Source of the DNA: CAZWVI01 sp964637165
GTDB lineage: Bacteria; Planctomycetota; UBA1135
Reading direction: 5' to 3'
Length of the DNA stretch: 64,000 bases
NCBI GenBank assembly: GCA_964637165.1
Contig: CAZWVI010000014.1
Coordinates: forward strand, 1-64,000
Shown: positions 26,321 through 34,770 of the stretch, in pieces
Layout of the letters: each line of letters opens with the position of its first letter
Position numbering within the stretch: position 1 is the first letter of the stretch
The notes under the pieces: generated by a model
Databases searched by the model: none
The model's input: only the letters and a program-made list of their open reading frames with translations
Told to the model about the DNA's origin: nothing
Program-made: the position numbers and the translations under genes

Positions 26321-27148
26321 ATGGGACGCCTTCCATCCGATGCCTGTTCTGCACCTGCCAAATTGCTCGCTCGTCGCGCTTGTGGGCCCGATGCTTTTAT
26401 TTTAGAAGTTGAATTAGACCAACCGTTGGCAAAACTTAATCCTGGACGATTCGCTATGTTGGCCCCGCTTGAGCCGAATGAACTGACTGTACCGAGGCCG
26501 TTTTCTGTTTACCAACAACTGTCCGCAACTCGGCTATCCTTTTTAATTCAAGTGCTCGGTAAAGGGACGCAAGTGCTGCGGGAGATTCCCCTTGGCGATT
26601 CTCTTTTATGCACGGCACCACTTGGCAATGGCTTTACCGTTGCCGATGACCAGAGAGAAGTTGTGTTGGTTGGCGGAGGAATCGGCAGCGCACCGTTTTT
26701 AATGTACTTACAACAACGCGCGTCCAACAACACCGCGGTGACACACTTCATCTATGGTGCGCGAAGTTTGGAACGCCTCTATGATCATCAAACATTTGCT
26801 ATGAAAGGTGTGAATGTTTTACATGCAACCGACGATGGATCATCTGGATTTCATGGCAATGTTGTTGCCGCACTGGAACAAGAAATAGAATCGGGACGAA
26901 TTTCAAAAGACGCTCTATTCTGCGTTTGCGGGCCTGGACCGATGCTTAAGGGCTTTGATGAATTTGCCCGTGGCCGCGAGTTGGAGTTTCAACTTTCACT
27001 TGAAACATATATGGGCTGTGGGATTGGAGTATGCAATGGATGTCCAACTAAAACTTCCAAGCATGGCCAATACGCCGACTGGCCGTGGGCCAAAACCTGT
27101 CTTGACGGCCCGGTTTTTAAGGCTTATGACATATCTGCGTTAAGCTAA
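26321..27148 (+). CDS. pyrK: Dihydroorotate dehydrogenase electron transfer subunit-like
   Basis: The 275-residue protein has an FAD-binding beta barrel (R-P-F-S-V-Y), a nucleotide-binding part with V-L-V-G-G-G-I-G-S-A-P-F and C-G-P-G-P-M-L, and a C-terminal [2Fe-2S] site. That site reads M-G-C-G-I-G-V-C-N-G-C followed about 20 residues later by T-C-L-D-G-P-V-F. PyrK passes electrons between NADH and the PyrD class 1B flavin. No pyrD is adjacent, so an alternative is another PyrK-like ferredoxin reductase role. The ATG at 26321 was preferred over an upstream in-frame start because the region before it is not conserved-looking. Confidence 0.83.
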   Translation: MGRLPSDACSAPAKLLARRACGPDAFILEVELDQPLAKLNPGRFAMLAPLEPNELTVPRPFSVYQQLSATRLSFLIQVLGKGTQVLREIPLGDSLLCTAPLGNGFTVADDQREVVLVGGGIGSAPFLMYLQQRASNNTAVTHFIYGARSLERLYDHQTFAMKGVNVLHATDDGSSGFHGNVVAALEQEIESGRISKDALFCVCGPGPMLKGFDEFARGRELEFQLSLETYMGCGIGVCNGCPTKTSKHGQYADWPWAKTCLDGPVFKAYDISALS

Positions 27149-27165
27149 TACAATAAAGGTTTAAC
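27139..27165 (+). other. Small hairpin A upstream of gdhA
   Basis: A five-base stem GTTAA/TTAAC encloses a loop ending AATAAAGGT. It begins inside the last codons of pyrK and ends 38 bases before gdhA. It resembles hairpins at 28608 and 33718 in layout (stem xxTAA/TTAxx, AAGG in the loop). Whether it is functional is unknown. Confidence 0.3.
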
Positions 27166-27203
27166 GAATACCGCACTTCACCTCCCCCCCAAAAAAAAAT
27201 TGA

Positions 27204-28565
27204 ATGTCTGACTTAACTAATAACTTCCTTGAAACGATCGAAGCTAAAAATCCTGCTCAACCAGAATTTCTACAAGCAGTCGATGAAGTTTTGTCGTCAT
27301 TAGAGCCAGTGCTTGCAAAGCACCCGGAATTTCAACGCGCCAAAATAATTGAGCGAATTGTTGAGCCAGAACGAGTTTTGATGTTTCGCGTGCCTTGGCA
27401 GGATGACAATGGGGAATACCATGTCCAACGTGGATACCGAATTGAATTCAATAGTGCCCTAGGCCCGTATAAGGGTGGTCTAAGGTTTCATCCCAGTGTT
27501 GATTTGGGAGTGTTAAAGTTTTTGGCATTTGAACAAGTGTTCAAAAATAGTCTGACGACCCTGCCGATGGGTGGTGGGAAAGGTGGTTCGGATTTCAATC
27601 CCAAAGGTCGGTCTAATGATGAAGTGATGCGTTTCTGTCAAAGTTTTATGATTGAACTTGCGCGTCATATTGGTCCTGATACTGATGTGCCAGCTGGTGA
27701 TATCGGCGTTGGTGGTCGTGAAATTGGGTACATGTTTGGACAGTACAAGCGTTTGCGCAATGAATTTACTGGTGTATTAACTGGGAAATCTTTGGAGTGG
27801 GGGGGGTCCTTGATTCGCCCTGAGGCTACGGGTTATGGATCGGTTTACTTTGCCGCCGAAATGCTTGCGACACGTGGCGATGATTTGAGTGGCAAAACTT
27901 GTTTAGTTTCTGGTTCTGGAAATGTTGCTCAGTACACTGTTGAAAAAATAAATGAACTTGGCGGCAAAGTGACGACCATGTCAGATTCAAATGGTTGGAT
28001 TTACGATCCAGATGGAATTGACGCGACCAAGCTTGCGTGGATTATGAATTTGAAAAATAATAGTCGCGGTCGGATTGCTGAGTACGCCGAGCATCATGGC
28101 AACTCAAGTTACTACGACACCGATTCAGTTCTGGATTACAACCCCTTGTGGGACAACCAATGTGATTGTGCATTCCCGTCGGCTACGCAAAATGAAATTA
28201 ATGCCAAGGACGCTAACAACTTGGTGAAGAATGGTTGCAAGTTAGTTTCTGAGGGAGCCAATATGCCAACCACTCCAAACGGGGTGGAGGTGTTCCTTGA
28301 GAACAATTTATTGTTTGGCCCAGGCAAGGCCGCAAACGCCGGAGGGGTCGCAGTTTCTGGACTAGAAATGGCACAAAACTCGGCTCGATTGTCCTGGTCT
28401 CGAGAAGAGGTCGACACGCGATTGAAGGTGATAATGAAGAACATTCATCAATCCTGTACTGGTGCCGCAGATGCCTACAGCATGCCAGGCAACTACGTGG
28501 CCGGCGCGAATATCGCTGGATTTTTGAAGGTGGCGAGGGCGATGATGGACCAAGGCCTCGTATAG
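27204..28565 (+). CDS. gdhA: NADP-type glutamate dehydrogenase
   Basis: The 453-residue protein shows the family core: G-P-Y-K-G-G-L-R-F-H-P, L-P-M-G-G-G-K-G-G-S-D (catalytic Lys), P-A-G-D-I-G-V-G-G-R-E and a Rossmann G-S-G-N-V-A-Q. R-P-E-A-T-G-Y-G matches the hexameric biosynthetic type. It makes glutamate from 2-oxoglutarate and ammonia. Its 5' leader has no clear ribosome binding site; instead there is a run of 7 C and 9 A just before the start. The gene ends 88 bases before a strong bidirectional terminator. Confidence 0.96.
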   Translation: MSDLTNNFLETIEAKNPAQPEFLQAVDEVLSSLEPVLAKHPEFQRAKIIERIVEPERVLMFRVPWQDDNGEYHVQRGYRIEFNSALGPYKGGLRFHPSVDLGVLKFLAFEQVFKNSLTTLPMGGGKGGSDFNPKGRSNDEVMRFCQSFMIELARHIGPDTDVPAGDIGVGGREIGYMFGQYKRLRNEFTGVLTGKSLEWGGSLIRPEATGYGSVYFAAEMLATRGDDLSGKTCLVSGSGNVAQYTVEKINELGGKVTTMSDSNGWIYDPDGIDATKLAWIMNLKNNSRGRIAEYAEHHGNSSYYDTDSVLDYNPLWDNQCDCAFPSATQNEINAKDANNLVKNGCKLVSEGANMPTTPNGVEVFLENNLLFGPGKAANAGGVAVSGLEMAQNSARLSWSREEVDTRLKVIMKNIHQSCTGAADAYSMPGNYVAGANIAGFLKVARAMMDQGLV

Positions 28566-28607
28566 ACTCTGACCCGATCGGCTGGGTCATTACTCGCTGC
28601 ACTCATG

Positions 28608-28636
28608 CTTAAGTCTTTTTAAAACAAGGATTTAAG
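28608..28636. other. Small hairpin B downstream of gdhA
   Basis: A 29-base element has stem CTTAA/TTAAG and loop GTCTTTTTAAAACAAGGAT. It shares the 11 bases TAAGTCTTTTT and the total length with the element at 33718. It sits between the gdhA stop and the terminator hairpin at 28653. Confidence 0.35.
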
Positions 28637-28652
28637 AGACAAAAACAAAACA

Positions 28653-28681
28653 GGCCGCCCCCTTTGTTAAAGGGGGCGGCC
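28653..28681. terminator. Bidirectional rho-independent terminator
   Basis: A perfect 13-base stem (GGCCGCCCCCTTT and its complement) has a 3-base loop. It is preceded by an A-rich stretch and followed by AACTCTTTTT, so it has a T-run in both directions. It lies between the convergent gdhA and sulfatase genes and would end both transcripts. Confidence 0.9.
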
Positions 28682-28739
28682 AACTCTTTTTAGGCCATAT
28701 GCTTAGCTCAGTGGCTGGCCCACCCGATGGGGTCAGAGT

Positions 28740-30233
28740 CTATTCTTCCTCTTCTTGTATGTAGCCTAATCCGGCAAGCTCTTCGCGCATTTCATCGGTG
28801 AAACTGCCCAGTGAGTGAAATACTGGGAACAGGCCACAGCTTTCGCGGAGGCGATTGGATGCGTCCATGAATTGGCCTAATCCGGTGCGACCGCGAGTAA
28901 TCCACTCTTGGTCATTAGTGTTGTTTTTTTCTGTTGGATCGCTGCTTAGCTCATAACTTTCGGCCGCGAGCCCTTCATCAGGAAAAAAGTGCACTTTGTT
29001 GTTTCCCAGTCGCCAGGCTTGTCGGTCTTTTGGCCAGTTTGCTTGGTGGACATGAACACGTTCCTCAAAAGACTCTGGCTTAGTGCGAAAACTAATTGAT
29101 TGGCCAACGGCGCAATCCGGAATATCGAGACTAAGTTCAGATAACAAGCTAGGCATCACGTCAACTAGGTCAATTGAATCTTGGCGCCGTGTTTCCCCAT
29201 CATGTTTTGGCAGTTGCACCATCATTGGGATATGCATTACTTCATCCCAAACTCGATGATGTCCAAAGTAATCATGTTCCCAAAGTTCTTCGCCATGGTC
29301 TGAAGTGATAATGATGATAGTGTTTTCATCCAAGCCTTGAGCTTTTAAGGCCGTTTGAAATTTAGCAAATTGTTCGTCAACAATTGCAATCTCGGCATCA
29401 TATAGTGCAAAGACAAACTCTTTGTCGCGTTCGGAGAAATTCTCATTTTCAAAGAGTGGCTTGAAGAATTGCTTTTGCGCAGGTCCAATTGGGCTCTTAT
29501 TAGGATTTTTGGCCATGTAGTCATCAACAAAAACCCGTGCATCAGACACAGCTTTGCGTAACGGACCTTGGTACTCAGCATCGAAGCGATTGATATGTTC
29601 TTCATCTGGCAAGTAAGGATAATGCACTTCATAGGTGTGCAAAAACATGAAAAACGGTTGCTCCTGATTGCGTTTATTCTTCAACCAATTGATGGCATGA
29701 TCAATTCGGTTTACCGCTCCTAGAGTTTTTGAATTGAAGTAATCGAAACCTTGCGCCAAACCGCGGCGCTCATTTACATAACCGCCACCGGCAATCGCGG
29801 CCGTTTGCCACCCAGAATCACGCATTACCTCAGCTAAAGTTACCGCCGACGCTGGCAACGCCGGAAAAATGTCACCATCTTTACTTTCAAGACGTTGACG
29901 ATTCCATATTCCATGAGTCGCAGGGTAAGTGGAAGTAAATAAACTCGCGTGTGATGTCGCGGTGTAAGGCGATGGCGCCCACGCTCGCTCAAACAAAATC
30001 CCATCTTTGGCAAATTGGTCAATCGTCGGGGATGGTTGATTCGAATTGCCGTAGCAGCCAAGTCGGTCCGCCCGCAGTGTGTCTATTACAAACACCACTA
30101 CGTTTGGCGGCGAATCGTAAACGAAACTTTTTACAGTTGACTGGGTGACATCTTCCTGTGGGGAACAAGCGACCAACAGCAAAGTGCAGAGCAGTTTGAC
30201 GAGGTGAGAATGGGGTGTGGAACTTGGAGCCAT
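28740..30233 (-). CDS. Sulfatase-family lipoprotein
   Basis: The protein is about 497 residues from the ATG at 30233 and opens with a lipoprotein signal peptide ending L-L-V-A-C. The alkaline-phosphatase-superfamily fold shows V-I-D-T-L-R-A-D (metal Asp), then the nucleophile region P-Y-T-A-T-S-H-A-S-L-F-T-S and the late S-D-H-G-E-E-L. The classical C/S-x-P-x-R sulfatase signature is absent and the nucleophile is probably Thr, so phosphodi- or phosphomonoester or phosphoglycerol-type chemistry is as likely as sulfate ester hydrolysis. It would act in the periplasm or on the outer membrane. An upstream extension would overlap the neighbouring gene. Confidence 0.82.
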   Translation of the reverse strand: MAPSSTPHSHLVKLLCTLLLVACSPQEDVTQSTVKSFVYDSPPNVVVFVIDTLRADRLGCYGNSNQPSPTIDQFAKDGILFERAWAPSPYTATSHASLFTSTYPATHGIWNRQRLESKDGDIFPALPASAVTLAEVMRDSGWQTAAIAGGGYVNERRGLAQGFDYFNSKTLGAVNRIDHAINWLKNKRNQEQPFFMFLHTYEVHYPYLPDEEHINRFDAEYQGPLRKAVSDARVFVDDYMAKNPNKSPIGPAQKQFFKPLFENENFSERDKEFVFALYDAEIAIVDEQFAKFQTALKAQGLDENTIIIITSDHGEELWEHDYFGHHRVWDEVMHIPMMVQLPKHDGETRRQDSIDLVDVMPSLLSELSLDIPDCAVGQSISFRTKPESFEERVHVHQANWPKDRQAWRLGNNKVHFFPDEGLAAESYELSSDPTEKNNTNDQEWITRGRTGLGQFMDASNRLRESCGLFPVFHSLGSFTDEMREELAGLGYIQEEEE

Positions 30234-30241
30234 GAGCCCCA

Positions 30242-30913
30242 CTAGTTTACGCGCCAACAGTACTCTAGATTGACTAGCTTTCCTTTAACTGACTCACAAT
30301 CGGATTCAATATCAGCCTCGCACCATGCTTTTCGAAAATCCCCGTTTGTCCAATTGTGTATGTGCTCCTCAGATTTCCACACTGAGGTTATCAAAAAGCG
30401 GCTAGGGTCAATAGGATTAGCCCAAGCAGATCTAGCAATCACTCCGGATTTGGCCATGCTCGGATTCCAAACATCTTTTTGCATCTTTAAAAAGTGCTGA
30501 CGGCGGCTTTCGCCAGGAACTAAACAACAATCGGAAATCCATAAAAAGCCTTGATGAAGATTAACTTCATCAATTCCAGTGAATTTGTCCTCAGTGTCAA
30601 TTCTATTCCAAACGCTTACATCTATTTGGTTGATTAAATTTCGCTGACCACTCTTTTCAAAACAATCATCATGGATAGTTGCCATGAAATTATCTATGGC
30701 AGCCTGGTTGTGCCACAACCCCAAAATGACCGCCAAGGTTGAATCTTGTTGCGCCCAGCCCCCGGCTTGCCCACAAAAACCATCAATCCCCGAGACCTCA
30801 CTCCAAGCTTCTTGCCCGGCACTAAAGGCGGCACGGTTAGCAGAATCAGTTCGACAAAGGATGTACTTGAGCATCCCGTTGTAAAGGAGAGAGTTGGTGG
30901 AAGAGTCGTTCAT
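30242..30913 (-). CDS. YdbC-like (DUF4937) protein, tandem ABM-type domains
   Basis: This 223-residue protein starts its conserved part at M-L-K-Y-I-L-C (ATG at 30874, an alternative start). It has Q-E-A-W-S-E-V-S-G-I-D-G-F-C-G-Q-A-G-G-W, then L-G-L-W-H-N-Q-A and H-D-D-C-F-E-K-S-G-Q. This matches YdbC, a ferredoxin-like antibiotic-monooxygenase-type fold. A second related repeat follows (I-T-S-V-W-K-S-E-E-H). The function of the family is unknown. It lies 8 bases upstream of the sulfatase start and is probably transcribed with it. Confidence 0.65.
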   Translation of the reverse strand: MNDSSTNSLLYNGMLKYILCRTDSANRAAFSAGQEAWSEVSGIDGFCGQAGGWAQQDSTLAVILGLWHNQAAIDNFMATIHDDCFEKSGQRNLINQIDVSVWNRIDTEDKFTGIDEVNLHQGFLWISDCCLVPGESRRQHFLKMQKDVWNPSMAKSGVIARSAWANPIDPSRFLITSVWKSEEHIHNWTNGDFRKAWCEADIESDCESVKGKLVNLEYCWRVN

Positions 30914-30974
30914 ATGGATCGACGATATTAACCGCGTGACAGCATTATTTAACCCGCGCGGTTATCTTTTCCTC

Positions 30975-31469
30975 ATGGAACAGTGGTCAATCGAAGTCGA
31001 AAAGGAGAAGATGAAGTTCTCCGCGGCACATTTTTTGATATTCCCTGATGGGAGTGCCGAATGCCTCCATGGCCATAACTACCGTGTATTTACCAAGATA
31101 AACGCGCCGCTAAGTGAATTTGGTTTGGTGCTTGACTTCAATAAAGTGAAACCAGTAATTCAAGAATTGTGCGATGAACTTGATGAGCAATGGTTAATTC
31201 CTGGCGAGCACCATGAGCTCACAGCCAACTTGCGTGGTGACAATATTTGGGAAGTCCGCTACCGCGAGCGTTATTACGCCGCCCCCGATGATGATGTCAG
31301 CGTCTTGCCGATCTGCAATGTCTCAGTAGAAAATTTAGCGGCACTTTTGGGTCGTCGCCTTCGCCAACGTCTTAGCGAACGTTATCCCGACTGTGAATTG
31401 CTTGGAATGTATGTGGCAGTGGAGGAAACCCCTGGTCAATGCGGTGTCTATCGTTGGTCAACTTGTTGA
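30975..31469 (+). CDS. 6-pyruvoyl-tetrahydropterin synthase / QueD-family protein
   Basis: The protein is 164 residues from the ATG at 30975. Zn ligands are visible: His19 in F-S-A-A-H-F, and His32 and His34 in C-L-H-G-H-N-Y, with Cys30 close by as the possible catalytic Cys. V-L-D-F-N-K-V-K follows and the C-terminal V-A-V-E-E-T-P carries the conserved Glu. Members make 6-carboxytetrahydropterin for queuosine or related pterins. It is longer than typical QueD (about 120), the extra part being a central loop. No other queuosine genes are nearby. Confidence 0.8.
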   Translation: MEQWSIEVEKEKMKFSAAHFLIFPDGSAECLHGHNYRVFTKINAPLSEFGLVLDFNKVKPVIQELCDELDEQWLIPGEHHELTANLRGDNIWEVRYRERYYAAPDDDVSVLPICNVSVENLAALLGRRLRQRLSERYPDCELLGMYVAVEETPGQCGVYRWSTC

Positions 31470-31502
31470 CAATTAATAAAGTAGCTTCCTGAATTTTTGT
31501 CA

Positions 31503-33698
31503 TCAAAGACTCAAGTCAATGATAGTTACAGCGTCAGCTTCGATGTGCAAACTAAGTTTGTTCCCATCGAGGCTGACTCCAGCATCGCTTGGGTTTTCGA
31601 ATGCGTCCAATGAAGAGCCCGGCAAACTGTTGAAAATATCAATTCCGCGCAGACGTTCCTGACGCAAGGTGCGGTTGCCCGTGTTTCTCCAAACGCGTGC
31701 AGTCTCCTCATCTAGGCCGTATAGAATTGCTAGTTCACTTAGAGAAAGTGACAAATCTGGTACTGCACTAACAGGGGAAAATCCTTGAGCAACTAAGAAG
31801 TCGTCTCCGGCTTGCACCGCAGCGGCTACCGCATCACTTTCGAGTAATTCAAGGTGCGGCAGTAATTCTGCACGTGAGTTCACCGGATCATTATGGCTCG
31901 AATCAAATCTTTGCACGGTAAGCAATGATAGTGCATTGGCGCTAGTTAAATTGATTTCAACATCGCGACCAGTTTGCTTTAAATCTAACGCCAGGCGAAC
32001 TTCGGCAAAGATTGCCAACAAGCTGATTACTTCTGAATTGTTAAATCCCGCCCCGAGTAGTTCACTCGCAGTAACAGCCTGGAAGTTATTTAATCCAGCC
32101 GCTTCCATTTTGCTGGCAGCTTCTCCAGGCAAAATTCCAGCCTCGCGACACGCATTAGCAAATACCCAATCGGCTTCAACAGATTCGTTGGCAAGAACAA
32201 TGCGTAAGTTGTTGCCGTTTAATGCGGCAAATCCAGCGAGAGCAAATTCATTTGTAGCTAGGTCAAGTGGAAAGATTGCGCTTTGTGAAGCAGCACTTAC
32301 GGTTTCCATCATTCTCCAACTTGGTTTTTTGATGCCACGTTTAGTCATTGCGCCAATTGATTGGCCGGCTAAATCTTGAATGCCACTTTCGTCATCAATG
32401 TCATTGAGCATGAAGAAGCAGGCACCATCAATTCCAAGTTGATCAGCTGTTGCTAGGAAGGCAATCATGTTCGCGGCGCCGAGCGCCGAATCAAAATTGC
32501 CATCGCGCGAGAGAGCATTTGGTTCAATATTCCATTCACTAACAATCAATTCAACTTGAGTGCCATCTTCGCTCGCGGCAGCGCGCAAACGTTCAATAAT
32601 GTTGGAATAGCGCAAGGAAGAGGCCATTCCGTAGTTGTGCCAGGATAGAAAATCCAATGGCAAGGCGTGGTTACTAGCAAACTTTTGTAGCGCTAAAAGA
32701 GCACTATCGTCACTGCTCATTGTTGATTCTGAGCCAGCAAGACCCATACCGCCAACTAAGACCGAAGGGAACTCACTTTTAATACGCAGTGAAGTTGCTT
32801 CGTATAGTGCAAAGTAGTCGGCCATGGTTCCGTCCCAGTACTCAACTCGGTCAGGCTCATTTCCAATTTCAAGATACTTCGGCAAAGCGCCACTGCGAAG
32901 TTGCAGTTCGCTTATTACGCTAACGACCTCGTCCGCCCACGCATCTGCACTTGTTGGAACCGAACGTGCATATGGTGGAATCGAGCGACCGAAATCGACG
33001 CCATCAAAATTGCTGGCGAGATGTTCTGGCGTGCCCATCACAGTTAGCAGAACGTTTAATCCACGGTTGCGTGCTTGACGCATTTGGCGAGCTACCGTAG
33101 GAATTGGGTTGTCGCGAAAGAGTGGTAAGTTAATCCGTAACAAACTTCCACTTGGAGAAATGTCTGAAATTTCTGAAAGCACCGAGGCATCGCCTCCCAA
33201 GTTAACCCAACCGTTTAACTGGGCATCAAAAACATGGCCCTGATTACTGAGGTCGACGTCGATTTCGTTTCCACCCATAGCTTTGGCCGCATTAGCTGCA
33301 CCCGTTACGCCATTGGCAGAGGATCCGGGTTGGCCGCCACCACTGCTTGAATTTTGAGTTCCACCTCCAGACTGGCCACTTCCAATTCGACCGCCATTGG
33401 GTAGAAGGCGCGTATGGTAATTAACGCGCACTGATGGTTGAGGTAAATCAACTCCGGCCGGCGCGGCATCGCCTTGGTGTTGATGGCCCCAGGATTCGAG
33501 TTCGCAATTGCAATTCTCGTCCACAGCATCAGCTGGTAGTTCGCCACTCCATTGGATTTGGCGGCGTAATTGGGACTGCCGCACGTCCATCACGGGGGTG
33601 CTTTGAGCCAGGGCGAAGAGGGTTATTGGAAGTAAGGACAACATGGTTCCACTGATATTTGCGGGCGAATTTGCCGCTGCATTAGTGAATTTCACCAT
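31503..33698 (-). CDS. Secreted glycoside hydrolase, clan GH-A (GH39-like)
   Basis: This 731-residue protein has a hydrophobic signal (L-L-P-I-T-L-F-A-L-A-Q). A linker rich in Gly, Ser and Gln lies near residues 105-125. The TIM barrel carries Y-L-E-I-G-N-E-P-D (proposed acid/base Glu281) and L-I-V-S-E-W-N (proposed nucleophile Glu388). The N-E-P and S-E-W spacing fits clan GH-A, particularly GH39/GH44-like enzymes. The last 250 residues are an uncharacterised helical and beta tail. GGGAG four bases before the ATG at 33698 supports that start; the ATG at 33644 would place the signal peptide at the very N-terminus. The substrate is unknown, probably a polysaccharide. Confidence 0.72.
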   Translation of the reverse strand: MVKFTNAAANSPANISGTMLSLLPITLFALAQSTPVMDVRQSQLRRQIQWSGELPADAVDENCNCELESWGHQHQGDAAPAGVDLPQPSVRVNYHTRLLPNGGRIGSGQSGGGTQNSSSGGGQPGSSANGVTGAANAAKAMGGNEIDVDLSNQGHVFDAQLNGWVNLGGDASVLSEISDISPSGSLLRINLPLFRDNPIPTVARQMRQARNRGLNVLLTVMGTPEHLASNFDGVDFGRSIPPYARSVPTSADAWADEVVSVISELQLRSGALPKYLEIGNEPDRVEYWDGTMADYFALYEATSLRIKSEFPSVLVGGMGLAGSESTMSSDDSALLALQKFASNHALPLDFLSWHNYGMASSLRYSNIIERLRAAASEDGTQVELIVSEWNIEPNALSRDGNFDSALGAANMIAFLATADQLGIDGACFFMLNDIDDESGIQDLAGQSIGAMTKRGIKKPSWRMMETVSAASQSAIFPLDLATNEFALAGFAALNGNNLRIVLANESVEADWVFANACREAGILPGEAASKMEAAGLNNFQAVTASELLGAGFNNSEVISLLAIFAEVRLALDLKQTGRDVEINLTSANALSLLTVQRFDSSHNDPVNSRAELLPHLELLESDAVAAAVQAGDDFLVAQGFSPVSAVPDLSLSLSELAILYGLDEETARVWRNTGNRTLRQERLRGIDIFNSLPGSSLDAFENPSDAGVSLDGNKLSLHIEADAVTIIDLSL

Positions 33699-33717
33699 TA
33701 CACTCCCAATTATTACT

Positions 33718-33746
33718 CCTAAGTCTTTTTGGAATAAAGGTTTAGG
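33718..33746. other. Small hairpin C upstream of tRNA-Pro and the GH39-like gene
   Basis: A 29-base element has stem CCTAA/TTAGG and loop GTCTTTTTGGAATAAAGGT, followed on the plus strand by GCGATAAAAAAAC. Compared with the element at 28608 the second stem pair changes from T-A to C-G, so pairing is kept. It lies 20 bases from the start of the minus-strand glycosidase gene and 85 bases before the tRNA. Confidence 0.35.
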
Positions 33747-33774
33747 CGATAAAAAAACTAATAAATGGGGGTGT

Positions 33775-33780
33775 TATACT
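33775..33780 (+). promoter_or_regulatory. Possible -10 box of tRNA-Pro
   Basis: TATACT is close to the sigma-70 consensus TATAAT and lies about 50 bases before the tRNA. No good -35 box is seen at 17 bases, so this is weak. Confidence 0.3.
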
Positions 33781-33830
33781 CTGCGTCCCATTAAGAGAAA
33801 CAGCCCTGCTGTGCTTTTTTGGGTTCGGTT

Positions 33831-33908
<78 letters not shown>

Positions 33909-33946
33909 TTTTTTTGGGATAGTCTTTATATACTCCTCATAGACAG

Positions 33947-34740
33947 ATGAAAATGCCCTACCTAAGAAATCCCTAATAGTGATGGCACTGCTTAGTGCCA
34001 TGGAACCGGCCGCTCAAGCTCAGAGCAATTGGGCCCAAAACCCCGCAAATGGTCATTGGTATACCTTGACCAGCTAGGCTGAGTGGCAAATTGCCGAAGC
34101 TGAGGCGCGTGCGCTTGGTGGCCATCTGGCGACCGTGCGTAATCCTGCAGAAAATGATTGGCTGGTTCGTAACTTTGCCCAAAGCGAAGACTTGTGGATT
34201 GGTTATTCCGATCAAAACCTAGAGGGAACTTGGGAATGGGTTTCTGGCGAAACCACGACTGGTGGTAATTGGGCTCAAAACCAACCAGACAATGATTGGA
34301 TAGGCCAGCACTGGGCTTACTTGATTCGTGGAAATTCATCCGACCCAAGTTTTCCACCAGGATTTTGGGACGATGCTTACTACTTCACCACCATGCGTGG
34401 AATTGTTGAAGTCGTCCCCAACCCCAACGCACCAAGTTTGGTTTCCAGCGATCCATTGGCTGGACAATTATTAACCTTAACGGTTTCGCAAGTTAGCCCC
34501 GGCTCAATTGTGCAATTTGCATGGTCAAGCCTTGGTGGTGGACCAATCGCAAACCAATACGGTTTAATGGAACTTACTCCACCAATTCACTTGATGAATG
34601 CCCAGATAGCTGACGCTCAGGGCGTTGTTGTAAAGACAGGACAATTGGGGCAATTTTTAAACGGCTATACCGTTTGGCTACAAGCCTGGTCAAGCACTGA
34701 TAATTTACTTAGTAATGGAATAAAGTTGGATGTGCACTAA
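33947..34740 (+). pseudogene. Secreted C-type-lectin-domain protein, disrupted
   Basis: The intact form would be a secreted protein with a C-type lectin domain (G-H-W-Y-T-L-T-S, A-L-G-G-H-L-A-T-V-R, L-W-I-G-Y-S-D, G-T-W-E-W-V-S-G, G-I-V-E-V-V) and the shared C-terminal domain found in three other proteins here. Two lesions are visible. The ATG at 33947 is out of frame with a good signal peptide (K-K-S-L-I-V-M-A-L-L-S-A), and one extra A in the AAAA run at 33950 would restore it. In addition, an in-frame TAG stands at 34075-34077 inside the lectin domain. An open frame resumes from 34078. The rest is well preserved, so decay is recent. A sequencing error is the alternative. Confidence 0.7.
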
Positions 34741-34757
34741 ACACGCCCAACTTTATT
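34719..34757 (+). terminator. Putative terminator after lectin pseudogene
   Basis: An 11-base stem AATAAAGTTGG/CCAACTTTATT has a 17-base loop that contains the stop codon and a small inner GTG/CAC pairing. A T-rich stretch (GTTGTTCTTCT) follows. It lies between convergent genes. Confidence 0.5.
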
Positions 34758-34770
34758 GTTGTTCTTCTAA

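Noticed and set aside
33718..33765. preQ1-I-like riboswitch, suggested by the hairpin and the A-rich tail AAAAAAACTAA
   Set aside because: The conserved loop and C-rich strand of preQ1-I are missing, and neither the tRNA nor the glycosidase is a typical target.
34075..34077. TAG as a pyrrolysine codon in the lectin gene
   Set aside because: The same gene also has a frame break before its signal peptide, no pyrrolysine genes are visible, and lectin domains have no reason to use it. Gene decay is simpler.
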